Shown here in pieces: positions 38,810 through 52,765 of a stretch of DNA of 64,000 nucleotides (its first letter is position 1; every line of letters begins with the position of its first letter). The DNA comes from Pelecanus crispus (Eukaryota > Chordata > Aves > Pelecaniformes > Pelecanidae): assembly GCF_030463565.1 (NCBI RefSeq), contig NC_134646.1, forward strand, positions 40,245,240-40,309,239, read 5' to 3'. The translations under genes and the position numbers were made by a program. The notes beneath the pieces were generated by a model. It was given only the letters and a program-made list of their open reading frames with translations. It searched no databases and was not told the origin of the DNA.

Positions 38810-39245
38810 GCCACAAAAATGATCCGAGGGCCGGAACGCGTCTGCTATGAAGAAAGGCTGAGAGAGTTGGGGTTGTTCAGCATGCAGAAGAGCAGGCTCT
38901 GGGCAGACCTTCCTGCAGCCTTTCACTATAATAAAGGCGGCTTAGAAGAAAGATGGAAGCAGACTTTTTACCAGGGCTTGTAGTGACAGGACCAGGGGCA
39001 ATGGTTTTAAACGGAAAGAGGGTTGGTTTAGCTTCGACGTAGGGAAGAAATGTTTTACGATAAGGGTGGTGAGACACTGGAACAGGTTGCCCAGAGAAGT
39101 GTGGATGCTCCATCGTTGGAAGTGTTCAAGGTCAGGCTGGATGGGGCTTTGAGCAACCCGATCTACTGAAAGATGTCCCTGTCCATGGCAGTGGGGTTGG
39201 ACTAGATGATCTTTAAAGGTCCCTTCCTACCCAAACCATTCTATG
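38810..39245 (+). mobile_element. CR1 LINE fragment, 3' end only
   Basis: About 436 bp in sense orientation, heavily 5'-truncated. It starts in the CR1 segment reading CCACAAAAATGATCCGAGGG and continues with the CR1 C-terminal region; the conceptual peptide includes [19 protein letters not shown]. Later blocks include GGTGAGACACTGGAACAGG and GTTGGACTAGATGATCTTTA, ending CCCAAACC plus a single terminal octamer ATTCTATG at 39238-39245. Small indels disrupt the frame. The 3' end differs from the copy at 6.8-7.8 kb, so the two belong to different CR1 subfamilies. Its insertion in intron 1 in the same orientation as the gene has no visible splicing consequence. Confidence 0.95.
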
Positions 39246-42200
39246 GTGCTTAGCTGTTACATTTGCGTAACTTAGCAGGGGGAAGGAAAGAAGAGAAAAG
39301 GTTGTGATGACTGACTTGCAAGTGTTTTCTGGCCTGGAATTCAGAAAACCCTAGAGAAGAGGAGTGGTAGAAAAAAAGGTGTTTATAGAACTAACGAGAA
39401 CGTGGAAGGAAGACAACATGGAATCGGAATATTCAGAAAACACGTTTCTAATCAGATAGTGCACAGAGAAAGTTTCCTGCAGGAGGACATCACAGAAACC
39501 ATGCTGACTCACTCGCTGCTTGGTTGCACGGGGTGGCCAGGGGTGTGCTGTAGAGGAAGCTGGTGTGCATGTGCTTGCGGAGGATGTGGCAGTTGATGCG
39601 GTGGTGATCTTTTTGGCTCTTCATGTCTCTGATTCAGTTTTACAGCACAGCTGCTGTGTGGGACCAGCTCCTGTGTGCAACTGTTGCGGTATTTATGAAG
39701 TGCAAATGAATAGGATTTGTCTTTGTTTGCAGCAAGGCAGGTTAGAGATAATAAATGGTAATTGTTTGGTAATGAGGGAGGTGTCACTTCCCAAATGAGC
39801 TTAAGCTGCAGTTTTCTTTTAAGCAACTGTAGTCTTTTGTTTGCTACAGCGAATGACAACTTTTACATAACAGAAAAAGATGGTGTACGGAAATTATCCT
39901 AACACTGAATAAATCTGTTCAAGTATGATCTCATTCAGTTCCCTAAATGGGCTTTGTCCTTACCTAAAGCAGCAGCTGGGAAGTTGGGAAGTGTTGTACC
40001 ACAGAATACTGGCCTCCCAGAAAGTGCAACGGTGCAGGTTTCTCCCCACCTGCACCTCTTGAAGCTTCTTCCTGCAGTAGGAGATGTTATTTTAAAAATG
40101 AACCAAACAAAAACATTTGGGATTTTTCAGATCATAGTGAAACTTCGGAAAAAATGGGATAATGCGTTTCTTTTAGAAGTACTAATTCTGGGTAGTGGGA
40201 CTTGCCACTCAATACCTAGGCAAAGGATAAACATTGTGCTTTTAATGTCAATATTTTTAAAGCTGGACTCACTGTGCACACTACTTAATGCTGAGAAATT
40301 AGTTTAATACAGGAAATCCTGTTTGGGTGCCACTGGGAGGATAACAAAGGAACGTGCTTCAGAAACAAACTTATTTGGCAGAACCAAGAGCTGGTTTTGA
40401 ACCCTGTTGGCAGACATTGATAGCTCTGACTGTTGGGTTTGTGTGGTATTTTTTGGGTTTTTTTTTTTTTTTTTCCTCGTTAATGTTGTGGCTGCTGTTT
40501 TCCTGTTACCTTTCTTGTATTGGCTTTCTTCTTTTTGAATACAATTTTTAATTGGTACTCTACAGCACAATTATGGAATTGCCCCTTTACAGTCCAGATC
40601 ATAGAATCTTATGAAATTAGAATAACATTATCTGACAATTTTGAGCTGGCATTTTCCTTTCTGTGCCATTGTTGAGTGCATTAATTAGGGTATATGAGGT
40701 AAGCAATGGAGAAGGCTGGAGTTCTGTTGAAATGATGCTGGAAGATACTGCATGCCTGATATATAGGTCTGAAAAAGGACTACCCAGAAGGCATTCCAAG
40801 GAACCACCTGAATGATTTGAACTCTGATAGAGACTTGGATTTTGCGGCTTTTTCCCCAAGCCTTTACTTTTGGGGGGAGATTCCTGATTAGCAGAAGCCT
40901 GGGGTCTAGTAGCACTGAGTATGGTGAGACCACGAGTTAAACCAAAGTAGTTCATAATCTGAATAACTAGGAAAATGTTGTCAGTAAGCGCTTGAGGCAG
41001 GGGACTGTTGGGGTCTGAGCAGATTCTTTTGCTTGAAATCATAGACCGACTACTGTTCTCTACTGGTGGGTGTAGAAGTTGGAGGTATGCTCCTGTATGT
41101 GGTGGTATGCGATCTGCTGCGTATGGGAGATCAGACTGGTGGTTCTGCATTTAGAACTGATGAACAGCACACTGCGGATTCCAGCTATTACTCTTTTTCT
41201 GGAATGTTTTGAGGTATTTGGCATGATTTAGTTGGAGTCCAGCTTTTTGCCATTAAGGTGTTTAATGAAGATGGGCAACTGTACTTTGTGTAGGTTATCT
41301 TGATATTCTCTAGTTTAAAGTATCTCATAAACTAGTAAGGTCTCTGTACTTGCCTGGATCAGCTGGTGTCTGGATTTAGTGACTGACTCTAAATTATATT
41401 CCTTCTGAATTTCTCACTTTGGGTCGGTAGACTTAGTGCTTATAACAAATCAGAGCTTTTATTAGCAGCTTAGTATTTTTAATGTAACTTTATTTAGCTA
41501 TACTAGCTTTTCTAAGTTTTTTATCGTGTGCCTAGTCTCATTTGTAGGCACTGAACTATGAATTTGCAGATCCATCTCCCCTTCTCCCTTCTTTCAAAGG
41601 AATCTGTTTATAATTTTACAAAGCAAACAACTTGCCAACACTGATTTTTTTTCTTGAGCTGTATAACTGCTGTGAAGCATGAGAAGTAAAGAGCTGAGGG
41701 AATACTTAAAGTTGTTATTCTCCTAACTTTAATTGGTTTTGCCCTTCTCACTTCTTACAAAAGAGAGGACTAAATTGAAATCTTCTTTTACAGTAACTAT
41801 ATTCAATAGGAAAAAAATTAAAGGATAAAATGGGGAAGTAATTTTTCATCTTCAAAAAAAAAAAAATGGTGAGGACTTTCCTGTCTTGTTGATTGTGGTG
41901 GGTTTATTGAATGCTGAACTGGGCTGGAGTTACTCATGAGGCAGCCCTGCTTCCCCTGTTACCACAGGTGCTGATCAAAAAGGATGCAGCTAAGGATGTA
42001 AGTTGGTTTTGGTTTAGCTTTGTTTGAACAAATGTTGCTAAGTCATGTTTAAACTCAAGTTTATGAAGAAATTGATACTAAGTACTGTTCTGTGTCTGTG
42101 TTCAGAAAGCTAATTGTTATGTGGGCAGCTTAATTTTTTTCTCAGTAGTGGAGGCCTGCCCGCATATTTAGTTTTCTCCTAGTCCTTTCCTCTAACTTTT

Positions 42201-45200
42201 GTTTTTCTTAACGTAGCTAAGTGTCTTCAGTGTGCGTTAAGCTAGGAAACATGAGTTTAATACAACTGTGACCAGTTTGAAATTCTTCAGTCACCTTGAA
42301 TAGCTCAGTGCTGGCAGGAGGAGGAGAGAAAGCAGGAGAAACAAGAGTTTGTACCCCCAAATTGAGCAACAAGTTATTACTGCATGTGGTTCTGAGAAAT
42401 CCGAACTGTGTTGATCTCCAGAAGATGGAGCTTTAATTATACCTTCTGAAATGTTCCTTGCCCTTATTTATCTTTTCAAAATTCTGGTCAAGCTTTTCTG
42501 TCCGGCATTATTCCAACTTTTGAACTAAAAGAACGTGCTCTCCTTTCACAAATGCAAGTGAACTTTTATGTTATATGTCTTACAGCATTGGTGTCAGTTC
42601 AGAGTTGCAGGAAAAGGAGAATAAAATGCTTGGCATCTAGACAGAGTGAATCTTGACACTGGGAGTTGATGAGTAGTGGAGGGGGGAAAAAAAAAAGGCA
42701 TTTTAAGCTTAAAATTATGCTCATTAGAAGAATCTTTTGATAGGTTTTGTGAAGTGGAAAAAACCATAGGCTTTATGTTCAGTGTTGATAGCCGCACTTC
42801 ATGCAGTGAAGTTTTTGCTTCTCTTTCAACTGTTTTAATTCAGTAATCAGTGTAGTCTATGCAGCTCTTTTTTCTGACAGGATCAGGTAGACACAGGTAT
42901 TTAAGATGGGGCATTTTGAAAGCTTTAATGGCAAGAAGAGATCATTCAGCTATTTGTAACTCGTGGCTCTCGGGGTGTAGGTGAAGGCTGAAAAAGGGCT
43001 GTGTCTTGGAGGTACACAAGAACTACGATTTCTCTGATTCAGCTCATGGAAGAAAATGATCTATGGTTAATATTGTCGCCTTCCTTCTCGTAATTCAGGT
43101 GCCAAAAGGCAGGAAGGATAATGGGGCAGGATGTATGCCAGAGTTGAGATAAGTATCAAAGACTCAAGGGAACTCAACTTACTGGTTTGAGTCCTGAAAC
43201 CAATTACTGTGCCTGGGCTGGTACTAAAGAATGAGGAACTGGGGATACCACTCTCCTTGGTCATATTAACTTCCTAAGTCTCAAACTGATGCTTGAATGT
43301 AATCCCAAGTGTCTGTCACTCACTCATCCGCATGTCCTATTTCTTAAGCTGAAAATGAGTAGCCTAAGCGTGGGGCAGACGGTGGGCAGGGCCTCATGAA
43401 AAGCGAGTGGTGTCACTCATCAGTAGGTGGTATTACCCTTGGTGAATTCTAGAAACTTCCTAGCTAATCTGTTAAATTGTGATTACTGTTCCAAACAGTA
43501 AAGTATGCAACTATAAACCCTTACCTGTGAAATTTCCCTGTGCAAAGCGGGGCACTAGTCTGCCTACTAATAGTAGGAAACGAATGAATTGATTTTTTTT
43601 TTTCCTTTTTGAGGGGGGTGAGGGGGCACAAATTGCAGTTCTAAAGTGGGCTGGGACATTCAGCTTGAATGAAAAAACCCTTGCTAATATTTCAGTCGTG
43701 GTGGTTTTAATGCTTTTTTAAGCTTTTATATAGCTCTCCCCAATACTACGGAGAGTTGAAGAACACTTCTTGGTAACTCACTGTGCTTACTACTCCTTGA
43801 TTTGGCAAACTGCACACGCTCTCTATTCCTTTTTATTTTATGGCGAGAATAACCATCATCTTAAAAGCTAAACATCCTAATTGAGGTAATAAATGGTTGA
43901 AGTAGCTGTAGCCCAATGATGCCGAGCCTTTGTACTGTCTCCTACAGGTGTTTTCTAATAAAGGGCAGATGGCTGATATGTAACTGTCTCCTCAGGGACA
44001 GCAAGTTAGGAGAAGGCAGCTATAGCTTACTGCTTCTAGAAAATAAATCTAACTCCATGTAATTTTCTTCTTTTAAAGGTTTATCCTTGTTTCTGTCCTT
44101 GCTAGAAACTTTAAACGGTTTATGTAGCTTTTATTAAAAGCAAAATTAAGAAAGAATACAGAATTTTGATCTTGCTGTTTGATTAAGTTACAAGCCTTTA
44201 GGAATTGTTTGTGTGGGTGAGCATGTGTAAATTATCATAGTTTGTACATATAATTTGGAGTATAGGTATTATTAAATCTAAGCAATCAAAAATCACATGA
44301 TGGACCTCAGCTATGAAACTGGCTTATTAATGAAAGGAGAAAAAAGTTTGTTGTTCTAACATAATGCACTTGAGCCTTGTTTTAGGACTGAAATAGAAGA
44401 GCCTCCTGGGTGACTGAATCCATCTTTTGCAGTTACAGACTGTTACGCAGCACAGCATTTCCTAAACTGTTTGTACTCCTTCCCAAATTTCCACTGCAGT
44501 GGGGCTCATGTTTTTAGGCCAGCTTTTTCTTCTATTAGCCTGTATATTCTATTTAACTTTATTTCTAGAGACCTGCAATTGCAGTATAAGCTCCTGTGTT
44601 GTCTTAACATAGCCAGCTTTTTGGGAATCCTCTCTTGCAGAACAGATTCTTCTCTGCAGCTTTTCTGATTTTGAATTAATTTGAAGGAAATGACTAGATG
44701 GGGTCTCAAGAGCAGTTTGAAGAAAGGCTTCAATAGTTCTGCTCTTACAGGATTTACTTCTCTTATGGCTATGCTAATGGGCCCTCAAAACTGTCATGTT
44801 ATCAAGTAGTATGCAAGTATTTTTTTTTTATTAGTTCATATATGTTTTTGCATTGTGCGTGACTGATTTTTTTTTTTTTTAACATGGTGAAAATCCATTT
44901 GTTTATGTATGCTGTTTTTGTCCCCTGACTGCACCCTCCCAATTTGGTACCTTTTGCAGATATTTTTTTTTGTCATAGGCATAAATTTGGGAAAAAGCTT
45001 AATAGTGAAAAGATTGGCTTTAAAATCAGCCCACAAAGGTATTCTAGTAATACCTTTCTACAATACTTTGCTGTATTCCTTTTTAACAAAATCCTTGGTT
45101 TTTGTGTTTCTGTATAAATAGTTACGTTCTCCAGCTTTAAGAGTTTTCTACGTGGCACTGTATTCAATGTGGTGGTCATTAAAACCATCTAATCTTTCTG

Positions 45201-48200
45201 GATCCTGACTAAGAATGCAAAAAAAAACCCAAAAAACCAACCCAAATGTAACCAAAATGTAACTAAAAATGTGATTTCGGTTCTATTGTTGCCTGTATGT
45301 TGTCATGACTTATATTTTTCGATCTGTGCCTTTTAAATTGGTTCAAAAACCTTCTGTGGTGACAAGCCTGGTTTCTTACATGTCCTGTTTAAATGAAGGC
45401 CCTTCAGGCGCTCTGTTCCTCTGTGCGTATGTGCCCATCACTCGACAGATACACTGGAAATCCTAGCATGGGTGAGCTGTTGTGTTTCAGTATTACGGGA
45501 TGAAAATGATCCAACCCTCTGATTTAGTGCATTGGCCTTTTTGCCTTTTGCTTGCATTTTGTGTACGGTAGTTTACACTTCCATATCCCTTTTCTATTTT
45601 TTTTTTTTTTTTGTAATTAATGATTGATGTTTTGCCTCTTACACCCAGTGTTACATGTTGTTCTTGGCTATTTGTAAAGATACAGTTAATTTTGAAGGCG
45701 GCGATACCTAATCTCCCATTACGTGTTTTGGAACAGCCCTTTCTTCTTTCTTTGCTCTCTACTAAGGTGCTTGAAGAAGCTTTGGATGTTTAATTTGGCT
45801 TGAAAGCTTTAGCTCTGGTTTGATTTATGATGGTTCCACTTGCTATCACTGCACGTCCTGGTGTCCAACTGTGGCCGCAGTTACGGAGCGAGTAACACGG
45901 TGTTGAGAATACGCGCGGGCTGCTGCTGAGCAAAGAAGGAGAGGAGACGAGTGCTTGGCAGCGTGGGGAGGTGGTGAAGAGATACAGTTCACAAAAATAC
46001 CTCTCCAGATTTGGTGTCACTGTTTTAAGACATTACTATGGCAGAATGAGTTCTTAAACTGCATTGGTAATGTCTGAGTAGCGAAACATCTGCAAATGGA
46101 TGTAAACACATGTAGTCTGAAAGTAAAGCACTTTTACCAAAAGAGGGGAGCGAAAGCGATGTTTCTCATTTTGTCCTTGGTATCCAACAAACTCGTTCCT
46201 TTTGTCTAAGGGATGATACATGATCAGACTACACCTGTATACGCCTTGGGTGGTTGCAGATCAAATTTTTTTAACAGGCTGCATTGATTGTATCAGTGTT
46301 TTTTTTTTTTTTTCAAAACTATTGTTTCCTCAAACATACAGGCAAATTGATGCCTGTGTCACATAACAAATGCTGTAGGCTAAGCATTGGTGATGTCAGT
46401 TAAGGAGAAAAGTGTAGACTTGTTCACACAAATACTCAATTTTGTCTAAAATGATTTCTGAATTACTTTTTCTAGTTCATCTGGTAATTGTCCAGCTTCT
46501 GGCTGGGTAGGTCAAAAGACCAACAATATGAGAGTTGCTTGTTAAAATGATGGTTATCCTTGAAGAAATTGAAAAACATTCAAATGCTTCATGTTGAAAA
46601 AAGGTAACTCACCTTGTTAACTGAAATAAGGTTAATGTAATGAATCCGTAATTCATAGGGTTCCAGGCTCAGTGCAAAACCTTGAACTAGTTGAGCAGGC
46701 AGACTTCCTTTCTATGGAGAATGTTGATCACCTTTGTCCAACCACCTTTCCTCAGAGTGTGCTCTGGCAAAATAATAGCAAATATTAAATCCTAACATTC
46801 TGCCCTTGCAAATCCGTGTTCCCAAAGATGAATGGGAAGAGTAAAATTTGAAGATCCGCAAAAGTCTGTTCAGGAGACAGTGTCTCTTCTGCTCAAAAAT
46901 AAAGAAAATAAGTTCTTTTCACAGACAAGAAATGAAACAAGCAATTTTTGCTCTCGTTCTGGAACAACAAGTTTTCTTCTTCAACTTAAGAGGCCATAAT
47001 TATTCAGTGTGCAGCTATTGTTAAATGATAACTGTACAAAAAAGATAGAAATTGCACATGCTTATTCATTCACCACAAATCCAGTGAAAGGTCGTAGGGC
47101 TAGTAATCATGTGTCTATTTTGTGCGCTGTTTTGGCATTCAAATCTCAGATGCGAGTACAAAGTAAATTTGATCTTAAATATTGGTGCTGTTTGAAAGAA
47201 TATGAAGTGGTATGTGACTTTTTTTTAAAGCAGAATCAATAAAAATATATTAATGTAAAAGGCTCGTTGTACATAAACATTTGTATAGCAAGTGCCTGGG
47301 GGTTGGGAGTTGTGCAGAGGAGAGAAGGAAGGAAAGCTGAGGCTCCCTTAATTTGCTGGTACTGTGATACCTCTGGGAAATAAAAAGTAGGGAGAACAGT
47401 ACAGGTCATGATCTTTCCTGATCGTATCTTTGCTATGGCGGAAATGCTCAGATGGGTTGTACTGCTATAGCTGTTCTTCTGAAGAGATTGTTTTGCTGGA
47501 AAGAAGGGGATATTTCCTTATGCAATAAGGAAGGTGCTTCCTTTTACTTCCATGTCTTTGTGTTCATGCTGCAGCTGACTTGCTCAAATCCTTCTCTGTG
47601 TTTTGAGTGGCTCTTTCTTTGCTAACATGGTGATGCTTTCTGTTGTCAATGGCTCGTACTTAACAATGCAACCTCAATGCATATGGTATATAGTTTTGCC
47701 TATTTTACGCATGTATTAGAGTAGAAAAAAAAATACAAAAACTGGAGGAGGAGTTGCTTTGTACTGGGACACAAGAAATACCTATGTTAAAATCTGTCTG
47801 GAAGTCACCTGGCAGCTTCAGATTTGGACAGCTGGAAATATTTCTTTCTAATGAGAATGTTGTGCGTGGCCTTGTTACAGGGAACAGTCATGCAAAAAGA
47901 CTTCTAGATATTCAGCTCAGTCATGTTATGTATGGTACCTAATACAGACAATAAATTGAGTGCTGCTATAGCTTATCTGGTATTCAGTTTAAGTAGACCT
48001 GGTATATTATTACTGTGCTTTGAGCATATGCTAAAGAAATAATGGTTTTTTTTTTTCCTTTAGTCTAATACAAATTCTGTCAACTTGATCTGAAACTGGA
48101 AAAATACCTCTTTGATATTGTATGGGGTATGATGCTTCACAAACTTTGCAGTGTTCTTTTTTTACTATGACATCTTTTTTTAATTGGTGGAATGTGTGTA

Positions 48201-49334
48201 ATGGACAGTTGGGGGGGAAAAAAACCTCAAAAACATTATTAGACTTAAACAATGCAGTTTTGAAGCTTTGTCCAGGGTTTTTTCCAAAAATAAGACAACA
48301 CACTTTTCAGGAAAAAGGTAAGTGGCAGATAAGTATTACATTAAGATAACTTTGTAATGTCAAGACTCTTGACACATTGCTGTAAAAGTTAATGTGTTTG
48401 ACTACACAGTTGTCTATCTGATGAGATTGTATAGCTACTGTATGCTATTTTTTTTAATTTATCTGGAAGTTATTTCAAGTCATTGAAATCCTTTGATTGA
48501 TTGATACTCAAATGTTATTTTTTAAGAAGAATTGGAAAAATATAGTCCTTTCTGAAAAATGATTTGAGAACCTAAGTAATCCATGTTGCATCATGTAAAT
48601 GTGTGTAGCATATCCTCTTACCAGCTAATAAGTGACTTAGCCTGTTTTCAGATGGGATTTTTTTTTTATTGTATTTCCAGATGTTTGTAGACTTGTGTGA
48701 TTTGACACAAAAATGATTTTCAAATGGTTCTGGCCATGACTAAGAGGGAACTAGATCATCCGGTAGTCTGGGGACATGTGTATCGGTGCAGAGTCTATTT
48801 AATTTTTAATCTAGGCTTATTCCTCAATTTGAACATTTGTCAGAGGGATGAATGTGTGTGGAGACAGCACAATTTGCTGTAAACAACCTCTAATGCTTTT
48901 CTTTAATAAAAACATGCAAGTTAGTTATCTGAAGACTGGTATTGGTGAATACTGAGTTTCACTTTTTTCCTCTTGATGGAAGTCACAGTCTTCTGCTGGA
49001 CACAAAGAAAGAGCCACTAATTGATGCTAGAAGCTTGTGGCAGTGTTGAGTGTTAATTAAAAAAAAAAACAAAACAAGTTTTCCTGCTAGTAAGCAACAT
49101 AATGCATGTGAACTTTTGAGATTAAAAAGCAAAACAGAGTTGTGTTCTAAGCTGTTGTTCCTTTATTTATAACAACTACACTCATTTTTAAGCACACTCT
49201 AGTTTCTCTTGGGTTGTGCTTTTACTGTCAGAAATGCTTACCATTTTCATTCTGACTGCAACTGGTTTCCTTCTTAAGTGCTTCTGACAGTTCTTCCCCC
49301 TACCCCCATTTTTAGTGGTTTGTTTTTGTTTTGG

Positions 49335-49352
49335 TTTTTTTTTTTTTTTTTT
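49335..49352. repeat. Poly(T) run, 18 bp
   Basis: Eighteen T preceded by TTTTTGTTTTGG-type low-complexity sequence. It produces the poly-Lys patch in the minus-strand chance ORF. Confidence 0.9.
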
Positions 49353-52300
49353 CCTGTGGGCATGCCTACCTTTCAAGTCCATGTAGACAACCCAAAACTT
49401 AACCCTAAATTTGCCACAGTGGTATGAAGCTCAGTATAGACAAACTGCCGAAGAATGTATATAGCTTGTCAGGAATAGCTATGTATCTTCCTTATATGCA
49501 TATATAAAAATATGTAATATATGTTTATTTTTAGGCTGTGTAGGACAGGTGCAGTCTTGGTTGGCTCAGGCGTTCCTGGAGCCTGCTGGGATGTATTTTC
49601 CTGCCTGGCAGACTGTGGTGTAGATGTGTACCTTGAAAGATGGAAACACTTTTTTTCTGCAGGGTGCGGTTTCTCTGTGGGTACCAGTGTTAGGGCTCGG
49701 GGCACACCCCTATCATAGTAGCCTGGCTGATAGGAGCTGCTGTGAAGAGCGAGCTAGAAGACACCTCAGCAGAGGGTCTATGAGTTGTTGGAGAAGGAAA
49801 GAGTTGCCCTTCTCCCAAAGCGGAGCAGCCAAACAAGCTCCGCTGCCACCAGCAGCTCCTGAGTATCAGGTGGAGCAGCCAGATCCCAATGGTAGGCTTA
49901 CTACTTAGCCCTTACTACTTAGCCAGTGCAGTACTGTTGTCTTAGTAGGCTTTCTCAAGAAAAACTTAAATTATACTTTTATGAACTAAAGGTGCTGATG
50001 AAATATCTAAGTATTTCTAATGTAATTTAACTGATAACAGAGCTGATTTGGGTTAGTGGATGGTATAACAATGTAATTTGTATCATCAGGAAGAAAAAGT
50101 ACATCAGAGAGGAAAACTTTGACACGGATCAGTGAAGTTTCAGTATCTGATGAGGGTAGGTAGCGGCTTTCTCCTTTTGCCCCTCGTTGTTTGTGGATCC
50201 TCTGCTGCTCACGGCACTGGGATCCATCCTTGTCTCCTTGAGATGCAGTTTCACAAACTGGTGCTGAAGGCATTTGGATTTCCTCATCCTCCCTCCCCTC
50301 TTTGTGTCTCCATTGGTCTTTTGGTCACTTGGGGGGTGAGCTCAAAGCGCTGGGTACTTACAGATTGGTTTGGAGTGCGATACATGTTAAACACTTCCTA
50401 AACTCATCCTCCTAAAAAAATGTACTCCTATCTTGGTTGGCTGGTAATGCAAGCTTTTATACTATATTTCTTCTATGTCCTCCTTGAACATTTGAGGAGT
50501 GATTAAAATAAAAGTAAATATGTACTGATGGACCTTCCAGCTACAAAAATCTTAATGAAAGCTCAGATTTATTCTTTCCCACAGGTGTTTTAAAGTATTG
50601 CTGGATGTACGGAACATGACAGCTCCATAATCTGATAAATGAATGTTAAAATACAAAATCAGTTCCACCGCTTAGTGGTTTCTGTCATTATGGTTTAGGT
50701 TTGTCTCATGTCAAGAAGCTAGAGTATATGGGAGGTGACTTGCATAAACTATTGTATGTCTCTTCTGTTTACCATTTTGGTCTTTTTTTTTTTTTTTAAG
50801 ATAGTGGTCCTCTCAATTCAAAGAAAGGAAGAAAAAATACACCTTGACCCTTGCTTCTAATCTTCTCATGTAGCCGATGGACTGCTGAAACAATAGCAGT
50901 CCCATCTGATACAACAACATCTTATTTATAGATGGAAGCAGCTGCATCCTCTGTCTTTGCATGCAAGAAGCCCTATTGTTTTCAAGTCACCAGGTTAATG
51001 AGACTGTGGGAAAACGAAGGCCTATTCTAAAAGCATTATTAAAGATAATTATTTAACACAAAAAGGAAGGGAGGATGTGGCTGGTACAACTTGTGTCCTA
51101 GAATTGAGTTAGGTGCGGTGTAAATGCAGCACTGACAATTTAAGCTATAGTATAGCCCCGAGTTTACTTGTGGATTCTGATATCACGCGTACGTTTGGCT
51201 ATATCAAAAGCATTTATTTCCACAGGCCTGCAATTTCTGATGACTGAGGGTTGAACATTAAATAAGGTCAGTATGCAGGGTAAAGTCCCTGCCCCATTAT
51301 ACTGCTTTTCCACCACTGAACGCTTTCTACTCGTAAGCTCCCCCTCGGGTGGGTTATCTGCCCGCGCAGTGTGGTTTATCAGCAGATACTTCTTTACCGT
51401 CCTCACCAGGCCACTGGGGCAGGGCACGGCCGAGGGCGCAGCGGGGAGCGAGCAGCACTGTCTGCTGGTACAGTTTCTTCAGCTAGGAAATGCTTCTCTG
51501 GGATCTGTGACCAGCTGGCTGGCCTCCGAAACTGGAGCGTGGAATTTGGGAGCTGTAATAGGTTGTTAATCCCCCGTTGCCATCCTCATTTTTCCCCTCT
51601 GTTGCATGCCCTAGATGGAAGGAATGATTTCTGTCTTCATGTGAGTGCTCTCCCAGGCTTACGGAGGGCATCTGGAGCTTTGTTAAGGGTTCCTGAAAGT
51701 CTGTGGATGAGCAGCCGGGACCTCTTCCCTGTCCTGTTTTTGTCAAGTGTCACTTTAAAGACCATAGCCTGTGAAGCAGGGAATACAGCTTAGTCCAGCT
51801 TGTGCTCCCCTTCTGTAGCATGTGCTCTTAGGAGCTGTAAGGTGTTTCCCATCTAGTTCATGCTGTGTGAATTTGAAGAAAAAAAAAAAAAAAGCTAAAT
51901 GGAAAATATTGGATGATAGGAGCATTAAGAGTGAGCATTTTTTTTTCAGTGCAAACTCAGGTGACAGGAGTGCTAGATTGGTTTAAAGTTTTTCATGTGA
52001 AATACTCTTTATTAAGAACATACTTTCAAAATTTGTGCAAATGGAAGTCTCTGACTAAATAATCAAGAATGTGTTAAGACCAGTTTGGGTTTCTCTACAA
52101 CATACAGGAACTCCTCTGGTGTATTCTGTAGCATACCTGTAACTTATAGTGAAGGAGTCTTTTGAAAGCTGTCCGGTCCTGGGGTAAAGCGATTGGATTT
52201 GCGGAATCCTTTGGGTAAGCGGACTGAATGTCTGTTTTCACAGTCTACAAGAAAAACAACAAAGATTCCAACAGCCCCTGAAATTTCTAGTTTGACTTGC

Positions 52301-52741
52301 CTTATTCCAAGTTCTGGGTTATTGAATTTCACTGTACCATCTTCTGTTGAACTGGGATTTGGAAGTCTGACCTGTGATGCTTGCCTGCAGCTGGTCATCA
52401 AGTCTAGGTGCCTCAGAGCCTTCTTTTGGTTCAGTGAGGATGAGCTGATCAGCATGGTGTGGTTTTTCTTTTTTTTTTTTTTAAGCTTAGTAAAAAGTTT
52501 TTGTTCTAGATCTGACATTGGTTGTTTTTCCTTCCCCTTAAAGCGGTTATAATAGTTTTGGGGAAAGAATCCCATATCTGAATTGTGGAATATATTGAAT
52601 AGAAAATGTTTTTACAATTTGAGTTTTAGACTTTTTTCTAATTACAATTAAAATTTAGCTTTAGTGTACTGATTTGAAACATTATGCTGTTCCAAGATAT
52701 GGGATTTCTTTGGGGGGGAGAGAGGGGAAGTCGGGTAAGGC

Positions 52742-52765
52742 TTTTTTTTTTTTTTTTTTTTTTTT
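52742..52765. repeat. Poly(T) run, 24 bp
   Basis: The longest T run in the window, followed by GGTGGGGTTTG. It lies downstream of a G-rich patch (GGGGGGGAGAGAGGGG) at about 52712-52727. Confidence 0.95.

Noticed and set aside
40598..40617. Reverse-strand CR1 terminus (ATCATAGAATCTTATG)
   Set aside because: It resembles the complement of the CR1 octamer tail, but the adjacent sequence lacks the CR1 3' UTR on either side.
48122..48349. Small ORF of about 75 codons with Phe/Lys patches
   Set aside because: Chance ORF next to T and A runs, with an overlapping opposite-strand ORF and no recognisable feature.
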